A stretch of DNA of 64,000 bases from Kalaharituber pfeilii (lineage: Eukaryota; Ascomycota; Pezizomycetes; Pezizales; Pezizaceae). Each line of letters begins with the position of its first letter. Within the stretch, counting starts at the first letter, position 1. The position numbers were made by a program, and so were the translations under genes. The notes under the pieces were generated by a model. That model made no database searches and was not told the DNA's origin. It was given only the letters and a program-made list of their open reading frames with translations. The stretch lies in assembly GCA_015179045.1 (NCBI GenBank), contig WHUZ01000021.1, forward strand, positions 620,001 through 684,000. The letters are read 5' to 3'. This document shows positions 33,492 to 44,785 of this stretch, piece by piece.

Positions 33492-36388
33492 TCAATCGTC
33501 ACTACTGCTACTCTTCCACGTCCCACCGCTAAAAAACTCGTTCCGACTCAGTTCAAACCTTACATAGCCGGCAGGGCCACTCTTACTCCTCCTTCGACGA
33601 GTATATGGCTGTCCCTCGTTCAAGGGGCGGCCACTGGCAGAAGCGTTGCGTAGGGCGGAGGTCAGAGGTGTACGTCGCAAAGGTGACGGTGGAGGAGATC
33701 TGGAGCGGTTGCGCCCACGCTCCTGCTCTAGTGCGTCCCCAAGGCTGACTGTGCTGATGCTTTCTATCCTGCCTCGATAGCTCCCAGGGGCATCGGGGTC
33801 CTCCATGGACATCTCTACTTCCCCACTCGGAGAGACAGTAAAATGGCCCATGCACTTGGTTTTCAGTTCCGGAATGGGTGTCCTGGGGCTTCTTGGCGTC
33901 GAAGGAGTGGGTGTGACAGGCAAGGGGGCCGCTGAGGGTGAAAGAGGTGACACTGAATTTGGAATCGGAGGGAGTGGTGGGAGATCCTTATTAATGGTCA
34001 GCGGGGCAACTGTGGTGGATCGGAACCTTCTTGCACCGAGACTGCCATCATTTTCTGTTGTTCCGAGCCCCCCTCCGGTTTTGGATTCGCTGGCAAAACG
34101 GCTATTAGGGCTCGCTTGTCTTCCGGTTGTCATTTTCATTTCGTTTTCCGGATCCTTAGATAATACTGGCGGAGTCGTCTGGATGTGAAGTGGCATTGGA
34201 GCGGACAATCTTCGTGTCTCTCGGCGCAGAGGGAGAGTCAGTGACGGAGAATGTGGTTGCTCTACCATTTCCTGAACACTTGGGTTCTTCTCTCTCTCGG
34301 CAGCCAGCCGGCGAGCTTCCGCAATCTCCTCTACGATCAGCGCCTCTTTCTCCGGATCGAGCAAATCATCTGTACTCTCTTCGGACGAAAAGGTTTCTTG
34401 TCTGTTGATAGGACGTGGGCCGTCTGCTTCATCCCAAGTTTCAACGTCCTCGTTCTGCTGTGAGGGTGAAGGGAACGGTGTCTTTGGAACCCTGCTACTG
34501 AGTTCGGGCTCTGGCTCCAAGGAGGCTGATCGTGAATTCAGTTCCGTGCTTACCCTGTTCAAGAGTTCACTAATGCCCTGATCCCAATTACCCTGCCTGC
34601 CTGTTACATTTGCTACATTGGATTCCAGCTCCTCCGCTGTGATTGATAGCGTCAGATTGGAAGACCGGCGTGGTGTGTGGCTGGAGACTCCGGGGGTGGA
34701 TTGCCGGGCCCCACCGGCAGTGAGGGTGGATCCGGTTGGGCCAATTGGTGCCGATGCCTTGCAGTATCCCGAGCCTTGTGTGTTCACAGGCGATACCATC
34801 TGATGACCACGGGGCAGTATTGTTCCTGGGTGCTGTGCTTCAGAGATGGGCCTTGGTGGTGCTAACGCTCCAATATTCTGGGTGAGATTCCTGTAATATG
34901 CACCGGGATCCTGTGGTCTTGGCTGCAGACCTCCTGGAGGTGCGGATGATATTCGACGCAATGATCGTTGCGTCGCCGTTCGCGTTGGGAAACTAGCCAC
35001 AATCTGGTTCGAGTTGCTAGGGCCGGCATGCAGATGATCATAATCCGATTGGCCCGCATATGAATTGGGAATTGAGCTGTCATAATACGCTTGCCGTGGA
35101 TTCGATGAACCGGCTGTGGTATGTGGTATTGGGCCCTGTAGCACCGCTGGTGAAGGCTTTAAGATGGGACCCTTGCCCAAGGACGCTTGGAAAATCTGAG
35201 ATTGAAGCGGCGAATTCTTCATCAGTTCCTCTCCAAAAACACTTTTCCTTATCATTTCATTTCTTAAAACCTCCCTCGTCCTTCTTAATTGACCGCCCTG
35301 TTGTCCCTGTTCCGCAATATCCAAACTTCCATTGCTCTTTTGTTTTCCCTTGTTCTTCTGTGTCGCAGGACGAGGTTCCGGGATCGATGGTCCACAAATC
35401 AGTCTCCCTGGGATGAACCCTGAGCTGGTTGGGTCTAGATGCTGCGGTAATATTAACTTTCCCTCTCCCCTCGCAATTTTGAATTCCGCTCGGTCAGTTG
35501 TGTTGTATAGGCTTCTTGGTCTCGGCGGAGTAGAAAGCGATCCTTCCTCAAGAAGTGAATCGACCTCAATATTGTAGAAATCGGACCTGGAATGAGGAAG
35601 GTTGACAGGGGGAGTAGCTGGGGGTCCTAATCTGAAGACGGTAAGGTCTGCAGCTGGTTTTCTCTGGTCGCTGGAGCTGGGCTTCATCAGAATATATGCT
35701 GCCATGAGAGCGAGTAATAATGAGGCTGCCCTGTACTAATGTGAGTTTCCTGCCGTCCGTCACTTTCTTGTCCCCGGAATGGAAAATATTCACGAAATCA
35801 ACTCCATGGAATTCTCAAATTCCAATAGACGCGCTGAAAATCATGCATATTTGGAAGGGAAAACTACTCACGCAGTCCAACAGGAACATGCAAAGGTAAT
35901 GATTCCGAACTCGCATCTCCATCCAGCATTCCGCACCTCCCGCTCCGCTCCGGCACAAATACTATCCCGATGAGATGCCCACCAGATATGGTCCCCACCT
36001 GCCGCGGCACCCCATGCAAACATACTGAGAGTCGCGAGCGCCAACGTCACCGCCGGAGAAAGGAATCCAAAGATGAGCGCGATACAACTAAACAAAGTAT
36101 AGAGCGAGGTAAGACCTCCCAAGGCTAGCAAGATGCACCTATGTTCCAGAGATATTCTGGTGAGTTACTGACTGGCTCCATGAGGTGGGTTAAGGGGAGC
36201 GGGGGAATGAAGGAAATTTACAGAACCTACGCAAAGACGAATCCTTCCGCATGCCCTCGGCTGATGTAGGTATCGACAATGGGGACATGCATTGCCAAAA
36301 CTGCACTAGAAGGGAGCAGGATCAAGGTGTATACCACGCAAAGAAGCAGCGGGAACTTCCATCGTTTGTCGACGCCGAACTTTTGCAT
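33492..36388 (-). CDS. MARVEL-like four-helix membrane protein with long cytoplasmic tail, three exons
   Basis: Predicted CDS on the minus strand: exons 36388-36231, 36138-35872 and 35730-33492, 887 residues. Both introns (92 and 141 bp; GTAGGT...ATAG and GTGAGT...ACAG) keep the frame and join one membrane domain that no single open frame shows whole. Helix 1 is KFPLLLCVVYTLILLPSSA (residues ~11-32), helix 2 begins FVFACILLALGGLTSLYTLF (~51-75), helix 3 LSPAVTLALATLSMFAWGAA (~82-102), helix 4 FACSCWTAAASLLLALMAAY (~135-157). This is the layout of fungal MARVEL-domain proteins of the plasma membrane. The ~730-residue tail is Ser/Pro/Arg-rich, disordered and without a recognised domain. Start: the ATG at 36388 is the simplest. 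An upstream exon ending ...ELDLK at about 36500 could splice in (GTATAT...CTAG) and add the segment ASGTIKGPSAPDQDPQ. The gene looks intact. Confidence 0.8.
35731..35871 (-). other. Intron 2 of the MARVEL-like gene
   Basis: Minus-strand donor GC|GTGAGTAG and acceptor TTAGTACAG|GGC. It interrupts the fourth membrane helix. Joining gives CWTAAASLLLALMAAYILMK, a continuous hydrophobic helix, which is the main support. Confidence 0.8.
36139..36230 (-). other. Intron 1 of the MARVEL-like gene
   Basis: Minus-strand donor TTTGC|GTAGGT and acceptor GAACATAG|GTGCATC. Joining produces GFVFACILLALGGL at the start of helix 2. Confidence 0.8.
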
Positions 36389-36439
36389 TTGAGGGTCCTG
36401 ATCCGGCGCCGAAGGGCCTTTGATAGTACCGCTGGCCTA

Positions 36440-39400
36440 GATTGTTAAAGTGTAACGTCAGTTCGGTGTGCGCTAAGGAGAGTAGACACACAAGCATATA
36501 CCTTAAGATCCAGCTCGCTGTGAGAATCTCTGACTGAAAATTTCGAAGCTCGAAGACCACCCCGACAATACGTATCAGCTTAGAGTTCAGAACCAGCGAT
36601 TCAGAATCGATGAAGGCATCACGGTACAGAAAGCGGGCTATTGGTGGTAAAATATTTTGTACACTGACCAGATTTCATGATCTGCGCCATGATCAGCCTA
36701 GATTTAGCTCAGGAACCATTCATTCCCACATAAGCAAAAGCCATGCTAATGAAACGTACTTTGGGTCCAACTATTGAGAGGAACAAAGTTCCAGGTACAG
36801 AGCAATTTCAGGAATACAGGTCGTAGCTTTGTATACGCTCTCCTTTGGTTCGAGTGTGAGGCTGCGCAAAAGAATGACAGGCGGTGGGGCTGATTCTGAC
36901 GATGACTCGTAAGGCAAATCTGCAGGAACTGACGATCAGTGCCTTGGCCCAGCCACAGGAGAACACTCTTTCAATCTTCAGGTTGTAGCAAATGCTTACC
37001 AGTCGTAAGTGTCGTTAGCGAAAGACACGCCTAGAAAGTGATCAGGCAGCGAACTGAAAATGTTGATTCAACGAGTGTACGGTATCTCTCCGATATAGAA
37101 ATCAGTTAGTGAGTGGAAGTAAAAGTAGATATGTGTGCAAGCTGGCGTCCCAACTGCTGCTCGTGGACCAGCCATCATAAGTACCTTTTCCCTCTCAAAG
37201 TCGGTGTCCCATTGGAGTCATCTAGAACAAATACACATCATTTCGAGAGAAACTCTAAGTCGACTTTAGGCCCACCAGAAAATTCCCTAAGAACGACAGC
37301 TGAATGCGGCCGCCAAATCGCTGTCAGCCGCATCAACATATGTACGTTATGATATCAAGCGTGATAAGTACTAGCAGCTTGTAGGCTACTGCTTCTTTAT
37401 CGAAGATCCTCTCGTTCATTCGTGTTACGTATCCCCCTACTCCGGCACCCCGCAGCGGGCTATTGTGTCACCACTCCAGGGAACTGGTACTATGTAGGCT
37501 AGGTTCTGGGACATACGCTATACTATATCCGGTGTAACATTATTTTTGGAGGTGAGATAGGTGGGGTGCACTGACAGACTGGATGGGAGGGGCGGTGATC
37601 CATGGCAAGAGGATTGGGTAAAGATGGACTGTGCCTTGCGACCGAAGTCTACCTAACGTTACTACAGCTACAGGAGTACTGGATGGTGTGTTGCTCACAT
37701 GGCATTGGTGGACATTCGGAATTTCCCGTGGGCCAGTAAGAGCGCCGAATTGATGTTAAGGTGTGTCACGTGTGCAAGTGGGATACTCCATCGTTACTCC
37801 TACATCTGTTGGACTTCCAATGTGCCGCATTGTACTGCTGAGGTATTGCACAGCCTTCTATTGAGAGTCAATCATATCACTACTTTGGTAAGTGATTCCC
37901 GCTCTGGTTTCTGATGTGACACATCATTCGTCGCCTCTGCAAGTCTCAGACGTTATCACGCTAAGCTTTGTGTAGATACATCTAGCACACCACATCCTCC
38001 ACAAGAGACACACCTACAGCAGCACAGCCTCTTGGTCACCTTTGCCTTGGTTGTCGAAATACTGGTGTGCCAAGCCATTTCACACCACGGAACAAATTAA
38101 GTATCGACCATCGGAGAATGTACGAATAACCTTATTGCGAAAGCATCTAGCCGAGTATGCATGTGCATTGTGCGACCATCGGCATATCCGAGTTGTACTT
38201 TATTTTGTTTTGCTTCACACAACTAGATGAAAGCTAAATATAAACCGTGATAGTCTCATACCATTGGGCGCGGAGGCCTAGGAACTCCGAGATTTTTTTT
38301 AATTTACTGGAATGCAGGGGCTTTGATTGGAGAATAAGACAGAATGTGTGATGACAGCGTCATCTTGACCTTATACTCTATTCCTAGCTAAGGCGTTGAG
38401 TTTTCCCGATTCGAACATTAACCCGGGTTTCATTTCTGGGGTCCGGACGAAAAACGTGAATGGCTGTGCCAAAAGTAGGCAACTTGGATACCCCCCGCCC
38501 TCGCTCTACTTCTGACCAAGTCTCACTTTGCGCCTCTGCGAAATCCCATAGTTAGGGAGTAGTCAAGTTCTCATCAATCATATCACATTTCGATGTAGAA
38601 CTGTATCTCCATCCTTCGGATTCTGACTCGGCTCCGTCACCCATCCACTAAAAAATAATCTCATCTGATCCTTTCAACCCACTTGTCCAAAGCCGCACGC
38701 ACCCAAAGCCGCACGCACCCAGACCGTGTTAACCTCTCTTCCTGGTCCTTACAATATGTACATCGTAATGTATCGCGATCTCCCCCTTGTCATTCCTTAG
38801 GAAGCTGGGATTCGTGTCTAAGATCTCATCGAACTTTCTTCGAAGGTCCTGTGCGACCACACATACGTTAAGTAATCTCCTCGTCAGTCCCTGCGTTGAA
38901 TAATCCCCAGCCTCTATTTCCACCCACGTTCTCAAAATCTGTCCATTTTTGTTATGGTGCCGGAAGTTAATAACTAACATGAAATCTGCGACACAACCAA
39001 CGCAACGCAAAACCTATCAACAACCACAACCGGATATGAATTAAGGTAGAAATATCGTAAATTTATCTATTTGAGACGCTCTATCATTCTATGATATTTT
39101 CATGGCAAAATCTTTATTCATTGCAAAACTGAAAAGGTTCAAAGGTTTTTTTTTTTACTTTCTTAGGAAATGTGGAAAATGTTACATGCCAAGCCCCAAA
39201 CAAATGGATTAGTCATCAAAGGTCGCACCCACAGATGACTCTTATATACATGATTTTTGAATACCCATATTGATGACCATCCTTATATGCCTGCGTAATA
39301 CGAAGCAGTTTTCACAAACAAACTTCTTTGCTGCACCCCAATATAGTTCTATGAAATTCATTTCTCAATGAAATCGAGGATAAAATAAAACAATATGTAA

Positions 39401-39440
39401 TGTGACCATGTAAAGCAAAAGCGGCTGAAGGGTGCGCGAT
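36440..39440. other. Upstream region of the MARVEL-like gene and unique DNA; no supported gene
   Basis: The first few hundred bases are presumably the promoter and possible 5' exon of the divergent MARVEL-like gene. A minus-strand frame at 38729-39010 (93 codons; LVINFRHHNKNGQILRTWVE) has no recognised family. TAGTCTCATACCATTGGGC at 38251 resembles the end of the Mutator-like TIR at 21687. Nothing else can be supported. Confidence 0.35.
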
Positions 39441-39540
39441 TGTTCACCGATTGCAAGCAGCAAAATGACACATATGGTGCTGCTTACTAATGCCGGCAGT
39501 CCATGTTTCGGTTATTAACTTTCGGCACCATATTTTTTGC

Positions 39541-40648
39541 GCAACAGAGGGCAACCCACCTGCATTGCCTCCACCCCCCACATCTTTTCCCACCACTTCA
39601 CATAACTTAGCGCCCCAATTCTCCTCCACAAGTCCTCCTTCCCGATCCACATTGTTACCCAAACACCTTCGCTCCAATCAACTTGAAGTTATCCGCCGCG
39701 CCGTCCTCGCCGTCAGACTCGACAGCAAACAAGTCCGTGACAGAGTCGGCCTTCTGCTCGATTGAAAAGTTCTGCCGGAGCCGGCGGGTACCGTGGGAGC
39801 CGGTCGTCGATTGTGAGGAGGAGGTTGCGGAGTCCGGTTTCCCACGGTGTGTGACATTGCTTGTGTGGAGGTTGGTTGTAGTCTTCGGGGTTCCAGATCA
39901 GGCCAAAAGTACCATTTGGGTGGAGAAAGCGGTGCATAGAGCGTAGGGCGGGAAGACTGGAGAACCTGCGGAGTAGGTAGGACCTGGTAGGTGGAGCTAA
40001 TTATGAAGAGAATGGGCGAGGGGCGGGAGATACCAGTGGAAAGCCTAAAAGTTAGTTGTAGGCTTCTAATTAATGAATTGCATGGACATCATCGGGAACA
40101 TTATCTTCCAGTGCGGCAAAGGGATGGGATTGGGGCAGGATGCGTTCATGCTAAATGTATCCATTTTGAGTATCCCATCGCCCCTGGTGTTTGGAACACC
40201 ATGTGCACCCTCAGAAAATCACAATCTCTCGTCCCTCTCCCTACTTACTTACTTGCGCCACCACCACTGCATCTGCCCATCCTTTCAACTCCATCCCTTC
40301 TCCCTTTGAAACATCCCTACCCCCCAGCAGATCCCCGCCCACCACCGTCGTCCCTTCAACCTCCCCCCCTCTTAACACTCTCCGCATATTCTTATGCAGC
40401 TCCACCGCAACAATCTTGTATTCCTCGTCCCTCGCGGCTAAAATCTCGGTAAACTTGCCGGCGCCCGTTGCCATGTCCAGTATTTTTGCATGCCGGTTAT
40501 GCAAGAGGTTGAGGGCGTGGAGGAGGTGGGTGACTGCGGCCGGGATGTACGTGGGGCGATGTGTCGTAAAGTCCGGATTGCGAGAAACTGACGAGGGCGT
40601 TCGGGGGTCGGGAGTTGTTCGAGCCAGACTGGGTGGCTGTTGCAGCAT
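39541..40648 (-). pseudogene. Class I SAM-dependent methyltransferase (type 11-like), three exons, frameshifted
   Basis: Exon 1 (40648-40234) carries FTTHRPTYIPAAVTHLL and the SAM motif LDMATGAGKFTEILAARDE followed by KIVAVELH, and ends WADAVVVAQ at a GTAAGT donor. Two predicted splices follow. A short exon gives AFHW after a TTTTAG acceptor near 40046; a 72 bp intron then joins it in phase to FSSLPALRSMHRFLHPNGTF and GLIWNPEDYNQ. This order (VVVAQ-AFHW-HRxLxPNGTFGLIWN) is typical of fungal UbiE/type 11 enzymes. After WETGLRNLLLTIDDRLPRY the frame shifts twice (reading QNFSIEQKADSVTDLF, then TMWIGKEDLWRRIGALSY), so the C-terminus is broken. The enzyme would methylate an unknown small molecule. 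It is a relic unless these shifts are sequencing errors. Confidence 0.65.
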
Positions 40649-40699
40649 CTTCGGCGGTGGTACCGCGGGGGTCGGGAGTATCGGCCGTCATTGTTGGGA

Positions 40700-41399
40700 G
40701 ATATTGGAATTTGCTTTTATATCTTAAATACCTGGTTCTTAAAGTGGTATACGTATTTTCCCACTTTTTCTAGAACGCGGCAAGATAGACAGGGTCGGCT
40801 AGTGTTGCCTCCTTTTTGAATTCAACTCGGGGCATGAGGCAAGGCTCCAGAGAAGGAGTGGCACGACACTCACATGCATATTTACTTTATATCTTAGAAT
40901 ACCACTTCCAACAATGTTATGGTAAGACAAACTTTGAGGCTACAAGTACCGTCGTTTTTTTTTCCCTTTAAATTCCGTTTGTTCTTCCCAAATCCTTCCT
41001 TCTTTCTTTTCGTAATGCAATAGTTAAGCGAGAAACCTGCCTCAATACATGCTACAGAATTGGAAATGTACTGGAGTACTCGAGTACATACAAAGCGCTG
41101 CTGCTTCTTTTCTCCCCAATTCATTTGTATATGATATCACGGCCTTGATTTTTTTCCTTTCTTTTTATATCATGTTCTTTGAAAACCTAGAAGGCGATTT
41201 TTAGGATCCCGGGTCATAGTCACTTTTCCAAACCCCCCACCGATATTCTAGCTTCAAATTATAGTGAATAATGAGTTCTGCTAGACGAGTAATTGATATT
41301 CCAAGATGGCACCGTATGTCCCAATTTCTTAATTCAAGTACAGTAATTTCATTCATTCCAGTGCGAAATACTCCGTAGAGTATGCTGGAAGGATGCTAT
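40700..41399. other. No gene seen
   Basis: Upstream flank of the methyltransferase relic and AT-rich unique DNA. No frame above 76 codons and no motif. Confidence 0.35.
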
Positions 41400-41527
41400 A
41401 CCAGACTTGTACTAGAAGGAACTGTAAACTAGGGGCTTGGCATGATACTAGCTTTGAACCAGACCTCTTAGCGTCTGTCTTCTGATGACTCAGCATCTTG
41501 TTGCATTCTAACCTGGGCCGACGTTAC

Positions 41528-41530
<3 letters not shown>

Positions 41531-41591
<61 letters not shown>

Positions 41592-41625
41592 CAATATCAT
41601 TACTCACGTGCCGCCCTATGGTGAG
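41531..41625 (-). mobile_element. LINE B tail-only micro-insert
   Basis: On the minus strand it is CTCACCATAGGGCGGCACGT then GAGTAATGATATTGA, a long A run and an (AT) run. Perfect 12 bp target duplication CGACGTTACTTA at 41519-41530 and 41626-41637. The hairpin part is shortened relative to other copies. Confidence 0.93.
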
Positions 41626-41917
41626 CGACGTTACTTAGGAAGACATAGTTTATCAACGAACTGCCCTAGGAGGCGAGATGTGGGCACGAAGCACCAGGCT
41701 AGGAGTTACATAGAAATTCTCTCATCGTCGGTCCCGATTCCACTTCAAGTAGTTAGTTTCATTCGATGCGGTACAGTATGTACGTGTATGTGTTGCTTTA
41801 GACTGATGGTATTCCGTGCAGTAATGTAAAACCATGTAAAAAACATGTACTACAGTAGGTTTTTGAAACATCCGTAAAGCCAGACCTCCTAGCGTGGTTT
41901 GTTTGATGTCTCAGCAT

Positions 41918-41969
41918 TTTTTTATATATATCATTACTCGCTTGCCGCCCTGTGGGCTATGGCGGGGTA
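41918..41969 (-). mobile_element. LINE B tail-only micro-insert
   Basis: On the minus strand it starts ACCCCGCCATAGCCCACAGG and ends GCGAGTAATGATATATA plus A(n). Perfect 12 bp target duplication ATGTCTCAGCAT at 41906-41917 and 41970-41981. Total insert 52 bp. Confidence 0.95.
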
Positions 41970-43225
41970 ATGTCTCAGCATGTTATATTCTAACCCGGGC
42001 TGACGTTACTCAGCTATCGGCTGCAACACCGCCCTAGGAGATGACATGGACATTAGGTACGTCAGGCAAGGAGTTACATAAAATTCTCTCCAGAACAGCG
42101 TTCATCGTGGGTCCCAATTCTACTTCAAATTAATTTCATTCCCGTGTGTACAGTGTATACGTGTATGGAAATGTATTTCTCTGAACTGATCGTACCAAAG
42201 AGACAGAAACACGGCTACGATAAACATTATGCTACAGAGTAAGATGACTAGAATAAATAACACTATCCATTTGCCAGATTAGTACAGTATGTATGTTACC
42301 TTAACAGACCTCTAGCAGCTTCAGCAGTTCACATAACTTCATCAATAGCTATCCCCATAGCTCCAGTGTGGCTATAGCTATCTCCATAATTCCAGCCATG
42401 ACTGTTTTCTTCGAGGTGTGGCTGCTCCTCCAGAAACTTTGGCCTGTGCCCAAGGCACTGTCTTACTTCTCTGACCATGCCGGTGTTCCCTGTGATACAC
42501 ATCTGTGCCCAACCCATATTTTATTGCCAGACTGTAGCTATCAGTTGATTAGGCCGAATCATCACTAGCAGCTTTACAGGTCAATGTGGGTGGATATCCC
42601 CTTCGAGGGTAGACCATGACAAGAACAGCGTGGCTCGTAGGTCCCAATCCTACTTCAAGTGACGCCGGCATGAGATCAATGTATTTCTCTAAACTGATGA
42701 TAGCGATATCGATACTTACGGAGTTATATTATGTTATTGTTTAATGTCCCCGACGCTGCCTGGCTGTTGCACATTTTCTAGGACTGCGCACAGCTTAGAC
42801 TGCAAGTCTCATTCTGGAAACTAAGGGCTTGGCATTAGACTAATTGTAGTTCCTAGCGTGGTTTGCTGATGACTCAGCCTCTTATTGGATGTTTAGGAGC
42901 CAGACATACTTAGTTCTGTATGACTAGCAAACTGCTCTAGGAGATCATAGTCACATCACATTACCAGACTAGGTGTTCCTAGTACATAGGGCTCGATACA
43001 TACTGTTACATCTCACATTGCCATCTTCTATCGAATTCTTTATTAGAATATATGATTCTGACTGTTTTTCTCAACAACATCCGCTATGCCCGCCCCCTGC
43101 CCTACACTTTCTACACTTTCGGTCCCTTCCTTGAACTCCAGCGCCTTTCAGACCTTCATTCTGCCCCAATCTCTATTTGCGGGGTTTCAATTCTCTCTCA
43201 TTTCGAAACCTTAAGGCAGCTTTGC

Positions 43226-43278
43226 CCTGCCATGGCGAACAGCTCCACGCGGGGTTATGTGATATAAATATATTATAA
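43226..43278 (+). mobile_element. LINE A tail-only micro-insert
   Basis: It starts CCTGCCATGGCGAACAGC and ends GGGGTTATGTGATATAAAT with an A/T-rich tail. Perfect 13 bp target duplication AAGGCAGCTTTGC at 43213-43225 and 43279-43291. Total insert 53 bp. Confidence 0.95.
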
Positions 43279-43291
43279 AAGGCAGCTTTGC

Positions 43292-44378
43292 TTATATCCT
43301 TCAGGGCCCAATTAATCCTCCAGTTCCAAGTGTAAACCAGCCCCAAACTCACCAATTCTGAATTCAAAAAGCATCGATACCATGACCCAAACCCGCCAAA
43401 TTTCAATTGAGATTTAGATATATTTCTTGGTATGTGCTAGATTCTCCAAAGCAGACATGCGAGTCGCGTGCCTCATGGCTCATATGAAACTGCTTCTCAA
43501 CTAGCAATATTTTTCGTATTATAATGGTTACTCAGAAATAAAAAAAGCAACATGTTGGAACCAGTCATCTGCAGGCTGCAAGTTCTAATCAGTTGACTTC
43601 TTAACCATTCAAACTTATCATGTGAGGAGAAATTGGCTGTTTGTTGAGATGGTGACGTTTGCTCGACACGTGGCTCTTTTAATTAGCGTTTCGGCTGACG
43701 AGCAGAATCCTCAACCTTCATATAGTTCTCTTACATCAATATACTTTAGCAATAGCGCTATGTCATCGCGAATCTTGTCTAATACGTAAGAAGTACAGGT
43801 AGTGGTATGTTGCATTCTGGCAAGCTGTGATCACATGCATCGGCTTGAACCTTGAACAAAATTCACAGGCTAGTTCACCAACTAGCGCGCCATAAAGATC
43901 AATTGTTGAGGAGTATATAAGAGCCCTTGTCAACCCGCTCGGTCTTGCTATCACACAGTGCTGTCGCAAACCCATCCTGGAACTGTTGGGTGTGGCGGGG
44001 AATCTTGGCATTTCAAGTCCACGGTGGGTGAAAGCCAGAGGGGAAGGTAACTACTAAAAGGGGAAGGGGTACCGGGAAGGTAAGGGTATACCTTGAGGGG
44101 AGAAGGGGGGGGCCTCAGAAGAGATCATCATCGTTACAAGGTCGAAGGAGGTGAGATCCATAAACAACGATCATCTCAGTTGCTTGCTCTTGTCTTCCCA
44201 CTAGACCACTTTTCCCTCTCACAGTGCATTAGTAGTATCTTATGACTCGCTCGCGAAGCTGCTGCAATGCTCGCAATGCGAGCGTTCGCAGGTATCTGCT
44301 AGCGTTCTAGATCCCCAGCCACACGGTGCATATGGCTGTGCCGCTTGCCGCTGTTACAGTGCAGCGGCCACCGCCACC
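43292..44378. other. No gene seen
   Basis: Unique AT-rich DNA to about 44.0 kb, then a purine-rich G-run segment (44030-44120). No coding signal was found. Confidence 0.35.
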
Positions 44379-44392
44379 TACTGTCAGAGGTA

Positions 44393-44454
44393 CTCGCCAT
44401 AGCCCATAGGGCGGCACGTGAGCACTGAAATAAAAAAAAATAAAAAAAAAAAAA
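44393..44454 (+). mobile_element. LINE B tail-only micro-insert
   Basis: It starts CTCGCCATAGCCCATAGGGC, continues GGCACGTGAGCACTGAAAT and ends in an A-rich run. Perfect 14 bp target duplication TACTGTCAGAGGTA at 44379-44392 and 44455-44468. This is one of the cleanest examples. Confidence 0.96.
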
Positions 44455-44715
44455 TACTGTCAGAGGTAAGCATTCCTATGTTGCGTCACGGATTTTGGTT
44501 CGACTCCCCCTCACTTCCGCTCCCTTTCGCCGTCACCCTCCTTCGAGCTGGGCTCCTCGTCGCTCCTGTACCGCTGAGGCAAGCAGATTGTTCGAATCCA
44601 AGAACAGTTTCCCAAACACAGAGCGACATGGACACTACCAGTACAACCTGATATTCACGGCAATCTAGACCGGATTGCTTCTGTTACAATTTCTACGATA
44701 ATGTTAATGTAGTAG

Positions 44716-44775
44716 TTTTTTTTTGTTTTTTTTATATCACATGACCCCGCATGCAGCTATTCGCCATGGCAGGGC
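44716..44775 (-). mobile_element. LINE A tail-only micro-insert
   Basis: On the minus strand it starts GCCCTGCCATGGCGAATAGC and ends GGGGTCATGTGATATAAA. Perfect 10 bp target duplication AATGTAGTAG at 44706-44715 and 44776-44785. Confidence 0.95.
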
Positions 44776-44785
44776 AATGTAGTAG

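Larger units (their letters stand above)
41400..43010. repeat. Degenerate tandem repeat, three to four copies
   Basis: Copies near 41430-41830, 41860-42240, 42590-42710 (partial) and 42820-43000 share phrases such as CCTAGCGTGGTTTG, TGATGACTCAGCATC, CTGACGTTACTCAG, CCCTAGGAGATGACATG and GGTCCCAATCCTACTTCAA. Two start with a GGGGCTTGGCATGATACTA-like phrase (41431, 42824) that resembles the outer end of the Mutator-like TIR at 25002. The repeat may thus be a decayed array of short DNA-transposon copies. Two of the copies hold independent LINE B tail inserts. Confidence 0.75.

Noticed and set aside
44480..44610. Possible tRNA B-box words (GGTTCGACTCC at about 44498; GTTCGAATCC at about 44589)
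   Set aside because: No cloverleaf with matching acceptor, D and anticodon arms could be drawn around either.
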